This document shows, piece after piece, positions 8,563 through 17,611 of a DNA stretch of 64,000 nt. Position numbers and translations under genes: made by a program. The DNA lies in contig NZ_MULI01000015.1 in NCBI RefSeq assembly GCF_002939385.1, forward strand, positions 57,690 to 121,689. Reading direction: 5' to 3'. Position 1 is the first letter of the stretch. Each line of letters begins with the position of its first letter. Source of the DNA: Streptomyces sp. MH60 (GTDB lineage Bacteria; Actinomycetota; Actinomycetes; Streptomycetales; Streptomycetaceae). The notes beneath the pieces are model-generated. The model was not told the DNA's origin and searched no databases. It was given only the letters and a program-made list of their open reading frames with translations.

Positions 8563-8973
8563 GTGCAGATCACCCGAAGCTCGATCAACACCGTCAAGGG
8601 CCCGGCCGACTGGTTCACCGGCGACGTCTACATCGACGCCGTGGCCTCGGCCCCCGCGCCCTCCCGGGTCAGCGCCGCCCTGGTGCACTTCATGCCCGGC
8701 GCCCGCACGCACTGGCACCGCCACCCGCTCGGCCAGACCGTGTTCGTCACCGAGGGTGTCGGCCTGTGCCAGCGCCGTGGCGGGCCCGTCGAGGTCATCC
8801 GGCCCGGCGACCGGGTCCTGTTCGAGGCCGACGAGGAGCACTGGCACGGCGCCGCGCCCAACCGCCTCATGGTCCACCTGGCCATCAACGAAGGGGACGC
8901 CGACCACGACGTCGTGCACTGGCTGACTCCCGTCACCGACGAGGAGTACGACGCCGCCCCCGCCACCGGCTGA
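8563..8973 (+). CDS. Cupin-domain protein
   Basis: This 136-aa single-domain cupin starts at GTG 8563 behind GAGAAGGAAG. The first cupin motif, FMPGARTHWHRHPLGQTVFVTEG, supplies His-His-Gln/Glu-type metal ligands; the second, DEEHWHGAAPNRLMVHLAI, supplies the last His. The overall form resembles small RmlC-like cupins, including the group with (R)-mandelonitrile-lyase-like members. No reaction can be assigned from sequence alone. Its position directly behind the alcohol dehydrogenase suggests cotranscription under the same regulator. Confidence 0.88.
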   Translation: MQITRSSINTVKGPADWFTGDVYIDAVASAPAPSRVSAALVHFMPGARTHWHRHPLGQTVFVTEGVGLCQRRGGPVEVIRPGDRVLFEADEEHWHGAAPNRLMVHLAINEGDADHDVVHWLTPVTDEEYDAAPATG

Positions 8974-9012
8974 TCCCCCACCCAGACAGCCGTCCGTGCG
9001 CGTCAGCCCGGC

Positions 9013-9741
9013 TCAGCCGAGTGCGGTGCCGGTCTCCTCGGCGAGCACCTCCAGGAGGTGGTCCTGGAACGCCTCGTCGTGCACTGCCGCATGGGGCTGT
9101 CGCCGCTGTCGGTGGTACCAGTAGCCACCTGTGGTCATCGTCTCCGGGTCGTCGCCGACGGCGAGCCATTCCTGGGTCTGATGACCGAGCTTCAGGTCGT
9201 CCGGCGCGTTCGGACCGCCCATCTTCGTCGGCACCCAGCCCGGGTCCACGGCATGGCTCGGTGTACCGGGCCGCAGCCGTGCGACCGCGGCCGCGAGGGC
9301 GGTCACGAAGAGCTTGCTGTCCGCGTACGAGCCCGGGCCGAGCCCCTGCCAGTCGACTCCGTCGAGGACGGGCCGGCCGCTGAAGTGCGAGCCGCTGCTC
9401 AGGTACACCAACCGGCCCGGTGCCGGCATCAGGGCCGTGAGCAGGTAGGGGGCGACGACGTTGACGGGCATGACGGCCGGTCCGCTCCACACCCCGGCGT
9501 TGTGGATGACCGCGCCGAGCGGTGCGGCCGCGGCGAGTTCGCCGGCCATGCGCCGTACGGCGTCGCGGTCGGTGAAGTCGGCCACCACCAGCTCGGCCCC
9601 GCGGGCCACCAAGTCGTCCAGTCGCCCGGCCCGTCGAGGGCTGCGGGCGTGCACCACCACCTGGTGGCCGCGGGACAGCAGGGCCTCTGCCGCCGCACGT
9701 CCGAGACCGTCGGCGGAACCCGTCACCAGGATCCGGCTCAT
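9013..9741 (-). CDS. Short-chain dehydrogenase/reductase (SDR)
   Basis: This 242-aa protein starts at ATG 9741, with GGAGG about 11 nt upstream. The cofactor motif GSADGLG (residues 8-14) and HNAGVW mark a classical Rossmann SDR. The catalytic Ser/Tyr/Lys are in LSSGSHF and SYADSKLF. The basic VVHARSPRR after strand 2 favours NADP(H). The substrate is unknown. It converges on the cupin gene, 39 bp between stops. Confidence 0.9.
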   Translation of the reverse strand: MSRILVTGSADGLGRAAAEALLSRGHQVVVHARSPRRAGRLDDLVARGAELVVADFTDRDAVRRMAGELAAAAPLGAVIHNAGVWSGPAVMPVNVVAPYLLTALMPAPGRLVYLSSGSHFSGRPVLDGVDWQGLGPGSYADSKLFVTALAAAVARLRPGTPSHAVDPGWVPTKMGGPNAPDDLKLGHQTQEWLAVGDDPETMTTGGYWYHRQRRQPHAAVHDEAFQDHLLEVLAEETGTALG

Positions 9742-9886
9742 GACCGCACCATCCTCCACATCGACGTCAGGACTACCCGACCACTCCTGCCCCGTTTCCC
9801 CGCCGGGCGGCATCCGCCGTACCCGCCGTCGCCCGCATGGCCCCCTCACTGGTCCGGGCCACCGACATCGACGGAGGGGATCCCGG

Positions 9887-10906
9887 TCAGCGGTCCGTTG
9901 CCAGCGCCTTCAGCAGCATCGGCAGTGACGCGTGCAGCTCCCGTTCCCAGTAGGCCCAGCCGTGGGTCCCCGGGCCGTAGAAGTTGGTCGTCACGTGCCT
10001 CGCGCCCACACGCTTCAGTTCCGCCGCGAGCGCGTGGTTCTGGCGGTTGAAGTCGGCCTCCAGGGCGCTCGTGACGCCCGGTGGGTCCAGTGGTCCTGTG
10101 GTGCCGTCGCCGCAGGACAGGTAGACCGGGATCGACCTGAGCCGCTTGGCGAGGTGGAAGGGGTCGTGGGCCTGCCAGATCCGGCGTTGGGCGACCGGGT
10201 CGCCCCAGACGCGGAGCGGGTCGTTGTTCTGGCCGGCGAAGAAGCCCATGATGCGGTCGACCGACTCGTCGTTCAGGAGGGGGTGGGCGGAGCCGGAGAA
10301 CGCCGCCGTGGCCTTGAACATCCCCGGGTGCCTGGCGGCGTACAGCAGGGCGCCCTGGCCGCCCATCGACAGGCCGGCGACCACGCGGTCAGAGCCCGCG
10401 CCCCAGTCGCGTTCGAGGAGGTGGCGCAGTTCCTTGGTGTGGAAGGTCTCCCATGCCGGGTCGCCGCCGTCGCCGTAATTCCACCAGTCGCTGTACCAGC
10501 CGTTCCAGCCCGCCTCGGGCATCACGACCAGGACGTCGCGCAGGCTGTCCGTCTCCGCCACGTCCGTCAGGCTCGTCCACGACGTGTAGTCGCCGCAGCA
10601 GCCGTGCAGGAGCCAGAGGGTGGGCCAGTGCTGCCGGTGGCGCCGGTCGTGCGGGTTCCAGCCGTCGGGGGTGAGCAGGCGGACGTTGACCGTTCGTCCG
10701 CCCAGGGCCGTCGACCGTACCGACAGGTCGACCTGGCGGTCCGCGACCTGGGTGACGGCGACGACCTCCGCGCCGGGACGGGTGGTCCCGCCCTTCCCGG
10801 CGGCCAGCGCCGGGGCGGTCGGTGTGAGGGTGGCCAGCAGTACGGCGAGGACGAGGAGGAGTCTCACCCGCAGCGGGCTCAGGACGGTGGGCACGTTCGC
10901 GAACAC
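9887..10906 (-). CDS. Secreted esterase, alpha/beta hydrolase of the antigen-85/esterase-D type
   Basis: This 339-aa protein has an N-terminal signal peptide (LRVRLLLVLAVLLATLTPTAPALAA, residues ~12-36). The body has WLLHGCCGDYTSW (oxyanion region), a nucleophile elbow GLSMGGQGAL, and a catalytic His in GTHGWAYWERELH. The family contains mycolyltransferases (antigen 85) and carboxylesterases. Without mycolate machinery in view, esterase is the safer call. It is probably exported and acts outside the cell. The phosphodiester glycosidase gene lies 75 bp upstream on the same strand, so the two may be cotranscribed. Confidence 0.9.
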   Translation of the reverse strand: MFANVPTVLSPLRVRLLLVLAVLLATLTPTAPALAAGKGGTTRPGAEVVAVTQVADRQVDLSVRSTALGGRTVNVRLLTPDGWNPHDRRHRQHWPTLWLLHGCCGDYTSWTSLTDVAETDSLRDVLVVMPEAGWNGWYSDWWNYGDGGDPAWETFHTKELRHLLERDWGAGSDRVVAGLSMGGQGALLYAARHPGMFKATAAFSGSAHPLLNDESVDRIMGFFAGQNNDPLRVWGDPVAQRRIWQAHDPFHLAKRLRSIPVYLSCGDGTTGPLDPPGVTSALEADFNRQNHALAAELKRVGARHVTTNFYGPGTHGWAYWERELHASLPMLLKALATDR

Positions 10907-10981
10907 GGCGGCTCCCTGGGTGGGTTGCTGTTCGACGCGCGGTGGTGCGGGGTCGTGCGGCGGGCGGTGAGGGGCGCGGGG

Positions 10982-12622
10982 TCAGGTGCCGTTTCGGGGC
11001 GGCAGGACCAACAGGGCGTCGCCGACGGGGCGTTCGCCCGTGGCGTCGGACGGGGAGTTGAGTACGGCGCCGTCGGCCACCATCGTCGTCGAGCCTCCGC
11101 CGTCCAGGTTGACCGCGTCGCGCAGACCGAGTGACCTGGCGACCTCGGCGCTCTCCCCGATGCTGAGTCCGAGGGAGTCCGTGCCGCGTCCGTCGGCGGT
11201 GACGAGGACGGTGCGGCCCGCGGCGTCCACCCCGGCCAGGGTGCGCGGGTTGCGCTTGTGGACCCAGCCGTAGTACCAGCTCGGGTCGTCGGGGTGCACC
11301 ATGCCGTCGGTGGCGGGGGTGACGTGGATACGGCCGTCGCGGACCAGTTCCGGGCCGGCGTTGACGATGTCGGTGCGGGAGGACGGGGAGATCCGGCGAC
11401 CGCGGGCGTCCAGCAGGGTCGCGCTGACGCGCAGGCGGTCGCCCACGTGGGCCAGGGCGGTCAGGTCGGCGACGCGGTCGCCCGTGGCCTGGACGGAGCT
11501 GCCGCCCGGAGGAATCGTTCCGCCGCGCGGTGAGCGCAGTCGCACGACCCGGTCGTGGGCGTCCAGTACCGCTTCCACGCCCTCTCCCCCGGGTGTCCGG
11601 CCGCCGTAGTCCGGGGTGAAGGCGACCAGTTCGTCGGGGTTGGTGCAGGTGACGTCGTGCAGCGGGCGCGAGGTCGGGGTGTCGCCCTCGGTGCCGCCGC
11701 AGTTCCTGATCAGGCCGGGTACGCGGTTGATGCCGTTGAGGGTGAGGGAGGAGGTGCCGGTGGTGATCCGGCCCTGCCAGGTGAGGCGGGTGATCTCCGT
11801 GCGGCGGCCGTTGTCGTGGAGGACGAGGCCGGGGCGCCCGGCGACCGGTTCGCTCAGCAGGCGTCCGTCGTAGACGCCCACTCCGGCCGGGTCGCCCGGT
11901 GCGCCCGCCTTGGGGTCGAGGACGAAGAATCCGGCGTTGACCGCGGCGGTCGCGGCGGCCGACGCCGAGAGAGCGGTGGTCGTCTCGCGCCTCTCCAGGT
12001 CCGGGCCGTACGACGCGTTCAGGGTGCCGCGGAACGTGCGCGGGTCGATGGTGAGTACGTCGACGTGCCACGGGCCGCGGTCCGTCGCCTCGCCGTCCCA
12101 GCCGGTGTAGACGGCCGATCCGGTGTGGCCCGCCGCTCTCAGGCGGGTGCGTTCGGCCGTCGCGGCGGTCTGCGAGTCGAAGCGTCCGACACGGACCCGC
12201 CAGCCGAGGGTGCCGCCCGTGTAGTCGGCCGTTGCGGGTGTCCTCACCTCCTCCACCCGGGGTTCGAAGCCGTCCCGCCGCAGTTCGGCGGCGAGTTCGT
12301 CGGCGCTCACCCGGTCCTTGAGGGCCGTCGGCGGTGCGTCGGGGTCCGGGGAGCCGTCGCCGCCGGGGATGGACAGCTCGACGGTCCAGTGGAGCGCCGG
12401 GGCGTCCGCGTTGCCGCGCGCGATGCGGGTGAGGGTGACGCCCGGCTGGAGGGTGGTCGTGGTGCGTGTCTCGGGGAGGTCGGCGGGCCCCAGGGGGAGC
12501 ACGTGCCGGGCCGGCGAGGGGTGGCCGCCCGGGTACGGGGACGCCGCTGCGGCCGGTGGAAGGGCGGCCAGTGTCGTGAGGACACCGAGAACGGCACCCG
12601 TGGCACACAGTCTCTTCTTCAT
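10982..12622 (-). CDS. Secreted phosphodiester glycosidase (NAGPA family) with SPOR domain
   Basis: This 546-aa protein starts at ATG 12622 with a classic signal peptide (MKKRLCATGAVLGVLTTLAALPPAAAA). Residues ~105-170 form a SPOR-like domain (GTLGWRVRVGRF, TAATAERTRLRAAGH). SPOR domains often bind peptidoglycan with denuded glycan strands. The C-terminal half is the phosphodiester glycosidase (NAGPA) domain, with ATAAVNAGFF, YGWVHKRNPRT, GRGTDSLGLSIGE and a final NLDGGGSTTM. That domain cleaves N-acetylglucosamine phosphodiesters and occurs in exopolysaccharide or cell-wall enzymes. The protein is exported and probably acts at the envelope on a glycosyl-phosphate linkage. Confidence 0.92.
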   Translation of the reverse strand: MKKRLCATGAVLGVLTTLAALPPAAAASPYPGGHPSPARHVLPLGPADLPETRTTTTLQPGVTLTRIARGNADAPALHWTVELSIPGGDGSPDPDAPPTALKDRVSADELAAELRRDGFEPRVEEVRTPATADYTGGTLGWRVRVGRFDSQTAATAERTRLRAAGHTGSAVYTGWDGEATDRGPWHVDVLTIDPRTFRGTLNASYGPDLERRETTTALSASAAATAAVNAGFFVLDPKAGAPGDPAGVGVYDGRLLSEPVAGRPGLVLHDNGRRTEITRLTWQGRITTGTSSLTLNGINRVPGLIRNCGGTEGDTPTSRPLHDVTCTNPDELVAFTPDYGGRTPGGEGVEAVLDAHDRVVRLRSPRGGTIPPGGSSVQATGDRVADLTALAHVGDRLRVSATLLDARGRRISPSSRTDIVNAGPELVRDGRIHVTPATDGMVHPDDPSWYYGWVHKRNPRTLAGVDAAGRTVLVTADGRGTDSLGLSIGESAEVARSLGLRDAVNLDGGGSTTMVADGAVLNSPSDATGERPVGDALLVLPPRNGT

Positions 12623-12753
12623 CCGTCGTCCCGCCTCACGCCGCCCACGGACACCGACCGACCCGTGCTGCGCACAAGTATCGGCCGGTTCCGGCTCGCG
12701 TCAAGGCGGCCTGGGGAGGCGGCGGTTCCTCCGGGGCCGCACCCCGGTCCGGC

Positions 12754-12931
12754 TCAGGGGACCCGCGCCAGGCCCACGTGGAACCCGCTGGGTTCCCGCA
12801 CCGGTGCGGTTGGGTTCGGTGGGGATGCCGGTGCCGATGTCCAGGAACCGGTCGACGCCGTTCTTCGCCGGCCAGGCCGCCGCGCGGAGCATGAACGCCC
12901 GGTTGCGGGCGGCGTTGCCCCGGGCCTCCTG
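12754..12931 (-). pseudogene. Remnant of a DUF574-type SAM-dependent methyltransferase with internal deletion
   Basis: On the minus strand, residues encoded by about 12931-12806 read RGNAARNRAFML...GVDRFLDIGTGIPTEPN. This closely matches the SAM-binding region of the intact paralogue at 20621 (ANRHFMHRAV...ILDVGTGLPTEPN). Straight after PTEPN the similarity stops. In the +1 frame a short tail, SGFHVGLARVP, runs to a stop at 12754; it resembles the C-terminal end of the intact protein (IGIYGGVARKGV). The simplest reading is a gene that lost its N-terminus and its central ~150 codons. It sits alone in the 486-bp divergent region between the NAGPA gene and the SWIM operon. Confidence 0.75.
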
Positions 12932-13108
12932 TGTCGACGCGGGGTCTGGGTGTACCGGCGGTCACAGGACACTCCTCCGTACGCGGAACGGCACCGTCGG
13001 GGCGCCGGCCCATCCGGACTCGGCCCAGGTCACCGGACGTTGTCAGTGGTCGCCGATAGGTTCGATCTCGTTCCGCCGAGGTGGCGTGAACGCCCCCCTT
13101 TCGCATGC

Positions 13109-13627
13109 ATGGGAGATGGTGCGTTGTCCGTCTGGGAGAAGTCGAGCACGGTGCGTGTGGTGCCGTCCGCGCGGCCGCGCAAGCTCGCCAAGGTGCCGTT
13201 CGTGGAGCTGGCCGACGGGCGGTTGCAGGGTGTGGTGTCCAGTGGGTCGGACATCGGGCGGGTGTACGTGTCCTCGGTCGCGTCGTCGTCCTACGCCTTC
13301 TCGTGCAGCACCAACAACAACCGTCCCTGCGGCGGGGCGCGCGGCTCGTTCTGCAACCACATCCGCGCCCTCGTCGGCGAGGCCGTGCTGCAGTACGGCG
13401 CCGAGCGCGTGGCCCGCTACCTGAAGGTGGAGGCGGGGGACGCCGCCGACGCGCAGGCCCTCGCCCACGCCATGACGGCGACGCGGCCCGGGGCGGCGGA
13501 CGCCTCGGCCGCGGCCCAGGTGTTCAGCCGGTTCCTGCGGCAGCTCGCCTATCTCGAACTGACCCCCAGCACCGCGCCGTTGCCCGAGATGCACTGGTTC
13601 CCGACGACCGGGGCGGTGGCCGCCTGA
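13109..13627 (+). CDS. SWIM zinc-finger protein, first gene of the vWA/MoxR/DUF5682 operon
   Basis: This 172-aa protein carries a SWIM zinc finger with the CxC...CxH pattern: FSCST, then GSFCNHIRAL. SWIM fingers bind DNA or proteins. The N-terminus has a basic stretch (VRVVPSARPRKLAK) and the C-terminus is helical (AAQVFSRFLRQLAYLEL). I start at ATG 13109. TTG 13124 has the better ribosome site (GGGAG at 13111-13115) and would shorten the protein by five residues. The stop overlaps the next ATG (TGATG), so the operon is translationally coupled from its first junction. Function in this setting is unknown. It may recruit the ATPase machine to a nucleic-acid or protein target. Confidence 0.85.
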   Translation: MGDGALSVWEKSSTVRVVPSARPRKLAKVPFVELADGRLQGVVSSGSDIGRVYVSSVASSSYAFSCSTNNNRPCGGARGSFCNHIRALVGEAVLQYGAERVARYLKVEAGDAADAQALAHAMTATRPGAADASAAAQVFSRFLRQLAYLELTPSTAPLPEMHWFPTTGAVAA

Positions 13628-15030
13628 TGCGCGCCGACCTGCTGCTCGATGACGTCGAAGGGCTCGACGAGGCCCTCGCGGCCGTGGACGGGTTCGACGC
13701 GGTGCTCGTCGGGGGTCTGCTCCGTCCGCGACCCGCGCAGGCGGATGGGCTCTCGGGGCTCGCCGACGCCGTCGCCGGGACGCCGCTGGCCTCGCGGGTC
13801 GCCGAGGCCGCCGAGAAGACGTCCGCCGGGGGCGGAGACGAGGGGCACTTCGTCGCGCTCGCCGCCGCGCGTACCGCGCTGCTCGGGTCCGTTCACGATG
13901 CCCTGGTGGCGCGGGTGGACGAGGTCACCGGCCGCCCCGTCGCCGATACGGCGGCCGCCGCGCCGGGTGCCGGCGAGGACCGGCCGGGGAACCTGCTCGT
14001 CGCCGCGCGCGGTTGGCTGTGCGATCTGGCCCGGGCCGGCTGGCAGGGCATCGACCACGAACTCGTGGGCGGGGCCGCGCCCGTCGTCTCCGCGATGCTG
14101 CCGGACCCGGCACTGCGTCGGCTCGCGACGCTGCTCGACGGGTTCGCCGCCGAGCTGGCCGCCTGCTGTCCCGGGGCGGCCCTGGAGCGGGTGCCGGTGC
14201 GCCGCTGGGCCGATCTGTGGACGCGTGCCCTGTTGCTGACCCTACCGGGGGCGGCGTCCGCGCCCGCCGTGGACGCGGTCAGCGGGCGGCTGCTGCCGCT
14301 CGGCGTCGACGTCCACGAGCACGCCACCGCCGTACAGGCGCAGGTGCACGCGGTGTTCGAGCCCGCGGACGGGGGCGCGTCCCGGCTGGTGCGGGCCTCG
14401 GTGTCCGCTCCGAAGCCGGACACGATCCTCGGGGCCGGGCTGTGGCAGTTGCTGCGGCCGCACATGTCGCTGCTGGCGGCGGTGGGCGAGGGCCGCGTCG
14501 TCGAGCTCGACGCGATGCCGCTCACCGCCGAGGGCGACCTGCTGTGGGACGACGCCCGGGCCCGCGCGGGTGAGCCCGCCGACGCGTTCACCACCGCCCG
14601 GGTGGCCCTGCCCACCGCCGCCGCGGGCGCCGTGTCGCCGCTGGACCGGCATCCGGCCCGGATCGCGGTGCCCGTCCTGGTGGAGGGGTACGGGGTGGCG
14701 GATGCGGAAGAGGTGGCGGGCGAGGTCGTTCTCGACGTCGCCGGGTGCCGGCTGCGGGTCGACACGGACCGGATACCGGCCGCCGGGCCGCTCACCCCCG
14801 AGGCCGTGGCGTCGTCCGGCGCCTGCCTGGGACTGCTGCGCTGGGACGCCGGGAGGTTCCTGCTCCAGCCGCTGGCCGTCGAGCGGACGGTACGCAAGAA
14901 GCCCGTCGCCGTGCATGCGGGGGCCTGGGCCGGGGGGACCACGGACAAGGCCGGGGTGCGGGCCGAGAAGGCCGCCACCGACGCCGTCACCGTGCTCCGC
15001 GAGCGCGCCGGAAGGCTGCTGCGGAAATGA
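13627..15030 (+). CDS. Uncharacterised protein of the SWIM/vWA/MoxR cluster
   Basis: This 467-aa cytosolic protein shows no signal peptide or membrane segment. The N-terminal ~200 residues are helical and Ala-rich, with one hydrophobic DLARAGWQGIDHELV region. The C-terminal half looks beta-rich, with repeated strand-like segments (TTARVALPTAA, RIAVPVLVEGYGV, EVVLDVAGCRLRVDTDRI, RFLLQPLAVERTV) and ends in a basic helix. I recognise no family. Its place between the SWIM and vWA genes, with start/stop overlaps on both sides (TGATG and ATGA), argues for a stoichiometric component of the same machine. A substrate-recognition role is only a guess. Confidence 0.85.
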   Translation: MRADLLLDDVEGLDEALAAVDGFDAVLVGGLLRPRPAQADGLSGLADAVAGTPLASRVAEAAEKTSAGGGDEGHFVALAAARTALLGSVHDALVARVDEVTGRPVADTAAAAPGAGEDRPGNLLVAARGWLCDLARAGWQGIDHELVGGAAPVVSAMLPDPALRRLATLLDGFAAELAACCPGAALERVPVRRWADLWTRALLLTLPGAASAPAVDAVSGRLLPLGVDVHEHATAVQAQVHAVFEPADGGASRLVRASVSAPKPDTILGAGLWQLLRPHMSLLAAVGEGRVVELDAMPLTAEGDLLWDDARARAGEPADAFTTARVALPTAAAGAVSPLDRHPARIAVPVLVEGYGVADAEEVAGEVVLDVAGCRLRVDTDRIPAAGPLTPEAVASSGACLGLLRWDAGRFLLQPLAVERTVRKKPVAVHAGAWAGGTTDKAGVRAEKAATDAVTVLRERAGRLLRK

Positions 15031-16466
15031 CCCACCGACCCCACGCCGAAGAACACGGTGCCGGTCCCCGGAGCGATGCCCACGACAACCGCCGTCAGGT
15101 CCTCTACTGGCGCCTGCTGGCCCGGCTCTTCGACCCCGAGGAGCAGGCCGCGCTGGAGTCCGCGAGCCTCGCCGTCGTCGAGGACATCGGCCTGCCCTCC
15201 GCGCTGCTCGAACCCGGCGCCTCCGTCGACTCCGTCGTCCAGCGGCATCCGGAACTGGCCGCCGAGTTCGAGGGGCTGATGGTGCCCGAGCCGGAGGGGG
15301 ACGACGCGCGGGACCGGGCCGCCGAGGTGCGGCGGGCCGCGCTCGTGTCCAAGGTGCTGGTGAACGTCTTCGCGACCGGCTCCGGCAACGTGACCGCCGA
15401 GCGGCTGGCCCGCTGGCAGTCCGACGCGGACTGGCTGGAGCGCGCCCTCGGCTGCCGGCCGGGTGAGCTGCGCGGCGGACGGGGGCCCGCGGGCGGGACG
15501 GGCCGCTCCGGCGGCGGTGTCGGTCCCACGGGCACCGGCGTCGGCGGGCCTGCTCCGGACCTCAGTCGTCTCGTGCCCGCGATCGGTCCCGAACTCGGCT
15601 CGATCGAGGCCGACCTCGTCAAGCGGATGCACCTGCGCGAGGTGCTGGCCGACCCCGCGCTCGCCGCGCGGCTGACGCCGAGCATGTCGCTGATGGAGCA
15701 GTTGCTGCGCGACAAGGACAACCTCTCCGGTGTCGCGCTGGCCAACGCCAAGGCGCTCATCCGCCGTTACGTCGACGAGGTCACCGAGGTGCTGCGCACC
15801 CAGGTGGAGAAGTCCACGGTCGGCGACCTCGACCGGTCCGTGCCGCCCAAGCGCGTCTTCCGCAACCTCGACATCGACCGCACCATCTGGAAGAACCTCA
15901 CCAACTGGAGCCCGGAGGAGGAGCGGCTCTACGTCGACCGCCTCTACTACCGGCACACCAGCCGCAAGACGACGCCCCAGCGGCTCGTCGTGGTCGTGGA
16001 CCAGTCGGGCTCCATGGTCGACTCGATGGTCAACTGCACCATCCTGGCGTCCGTATTCGCCGGGCTGCCGAAGGTGGACGTGCACCTCATCGCGTACGAC
16101 ACCCAGGCGCTGGACCTGACTCCCTGGGCGCACGACCCGTTCGAAACGCTGCTGCGCACCAAGCTCGGCGGCGGCACCGACGGCACGGTCGCCATGGCAC
16201 TCGCCCAGCCGAAGATCGCCGAGCCGCGCAACACCGTGGTGGTGTGGATCTCCGACTTCTACGAGTGGCGGCACCAGGAGCTGTTCGACTCCATGGCCGC
16301 CGTCCACCGCTCGGGCGCGAAGTTCATCCCCGTCGGGTCGGTGACCAGCTCGGGGCGCGGCAGCGTCAACCCGTGGTTCCGGGAGCGGTTCAAGGACCTC
16401 GGCACGCCGGTGATCTCCGGCCACATCAAGAAGCTCGTGCACGAACTCAAGACGTTCCTCACCTGA
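15027..16466 (+). CDS. vWA-domain protein (MoxR partner)
   Basis: This 479-aa protein starts at ATG 15027, overlapping the previous stop (ATGA). The N-terminal ~145 residues are helical. A Gly/Pro-rich linker (~148-178) leads to a helical region and then the von Willebrand A domain. The MIDAS motif DQSGSM is at residues 325-330. The second MIDAS Thr is in GGGTDG, and the last Asp is in VWISDFYEW. A metal-binding vWA next to a MoxR AAA+ ATPase is the standard adaptor pair: vWA binds the substrate and the ATPase remodels it. The MIDAS is complete, so metal binding should be intact. It is separated from the MoxR gene by 20 bp. Confidence 0.93.
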   Translation: MTHRPHAEEHGAGPRSDAHDNRRQVLYWRLLARLFDPEEQAALESASLAVVEDIGLPSALLEPGASVDSVVQRHPELAAEFEGLMVPEPEGDDARDRAAEVRRAALVSKVLVNVFATGSGNVTAERLARWQSDADWLERALGCRPGELRGGRGPAGGTGRSGGGVGPTGTGVGGPAPDLSRLVPAIGPELGSIEADLVKRMHLREVLADPALAARLTPSMSLMEQLLRDKDNLSGVALANAKALIRRYVDEVTEVLRTQVEKSTVGDLDRSVPPKRVFRNLDIDRTIWKNLTNWSPEEERLYVDRLYYRHTSRKTTPQRLVVVVDQSGSMVDSMVNCTILASVFAGLPKVDVHLIAYDTQALDLTPWAHDPFETLLRTKLGGGTDGTVAMALAQPKIAEPRNTVVVWISDFYEWRHQELFDSMAAVHRSGAKFIPVGSVTSSGRGSVNPWFRERFKDLGTPVISGHIKKLVHELKTFLT

Positions 16467-16486
16467 TCACCGAAAGGTCTCCCCTC

Positions 16487-17611
16487 ATGTCCGACCTGCT
16501 GCGCGCACCCGCCGAGATCAAGTACGCCGAGGAGCTCGACTGGCTGGAGTCGATCGACGACGGACCCAAGCCGTTCTCGTGGCGTCTGTCGCCGAAGATG
16601 GTCCGTCTGTTCATCCTGGGTTCCGAGCGTTCCGACGGGCTGGACCGGGAGGTGTCGCAGAAGTGGTTCGGTGACCGCAGCTTCGTCGAGCGGTCCATCG
16701 TCACCCTCGCCTCCGACCGCGGGCTGCTGCTCATCGGCGACCCGGGGACCGGCAAGAGCTGGCTGGCCGAGCTGCTGTCCGCCGCGATCAGCCGCAACTC
16801 CACGCTGGTGGTGCAGGGCACCGCCGGCACCACCGAGGACCACATCAAGTACTCGTGGAACGTCTCCATGGTCATCGCCAAGGGGCAGTCCCGGGAGTCG
16901 ATGATCCCCTCGCCGATCATGACCGCGATGGAGGCCGGTTCCATCGGCCGCTTCGAGGAGCTGACCAGGTCCACGAGTGATGTGCAGGACGCGCTGATCT
17001 CGATCCTCTCCGAGAAGTACATCTCCGTTCCCGAACTGGAGAGCGGTGGCGGCGACGACAACATCGTCTTCGCCAGGCCGGGTTTCTCGGTCATCGCCAC
17101 GGCCAACAGCCGCGACCGGGGTGTCAACGACCTGTCCTCCGCCCTCAAGCGGCGCTTCAACTTCGTGCGGATCCCCGTCGTGACGAACAAGAAGAGCGAG
17201 GCGGAGATCGTCCGCTTCCGCACCGAGGAGCTGCTGCGCCGGCACTCGATCGACCTGGAGGTGCCGCCGACCCTGCTCGACGTGCTGTTGCAGAGCTTCG
17301 CCGACCTGCGTCAGTCGGCCGCCGCGGCCGGCAGCGACGACGAGCGGCTGGAGTCGGCGCTGTCGACGGCCGAGCAGATCGGCGTGCTGGAGGACGCCGT
17401 GCTGCACAGCAACTTCTTCGGCGAGAGCGCCCTGACCGCCCGCACCCTCGCCTCCTCGCTCGTCGGCTCCCTCACCCGGCGCGAGCCCGAGGACCTCGCC
17501 ATCTTCAACAAGTACCTGCACGGTGTGGTCGAGCCGCGCAGCAAGGAGCAGGGCGGCTCCTGGCCCGAGTTCCTGGAGGGCGGCCGCGACGCGATCGCCA
17601 CGCTGTCATGA
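16487..17611 (+). CDS. MoxR-type AAA+ ATPase
   Basis: This 374-aa ATPase has Walker A GDPGTGKS at residues 84-91. The MoxR/dynein-type core continues with TEDHIKYSWN, GSIGRFEELTRS (pre-Walker-B region), DVQDALISILSEKYISVPE, a sensor region FSVIATANSRDRGVNDLSSALKRRF with an Arg-finger-like Arg pair, and a C-terminal helical lid. MoxR proteins are chaperone-like ATPases that activate or remodel a partner, usually with a vWA protein. ATG 16487 sits 20 bp after the vWA gene. Its own stop overlaps the DUF5682 start (ATGA), so ATPase and DUF5682 are made together. Confidence 0.95.
   Translation: MSDLLRAPAEIKYAEELDWLESIDDGPKPFSWRLSPKMVRLFILGSERSDGLDREVSQKWFGDRSFVERSIVTLASDRGLLLIGDPGTGKSWLAELLSAAISRNSTLVVQGTAGTTEDHIKYSWNVSMVIAKGQSRESMIPSPIMTAMEAGSIGRFEELTRSTSDVQDALISILSEKYISVPELESGGGDDNIVFARPGFSVIATANSRDRGVNDLSSALKRRFNFVRIPVVTNKKSEAEIVRFRTEELLRRHSIDLEVPPTLLDVLLQSFADLRQSAAAAGSDDERLESALSTAEQIGVLEDAVLHSNFFGESALTARTLASSLVGSLTRREPEDLAIFNKYLHGVVEPRSKEQGGSWPEFLEGGRDAIATLS

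Noticed and set aside
10389..12608. A 739-codon minus-strand frame overlapping the esterase and NAGPA genes
   Set aside because: It runs through both genes in a different frame and is extremely Arg/Pro-rich. The real genes have signal peptides and catalytic motifs.
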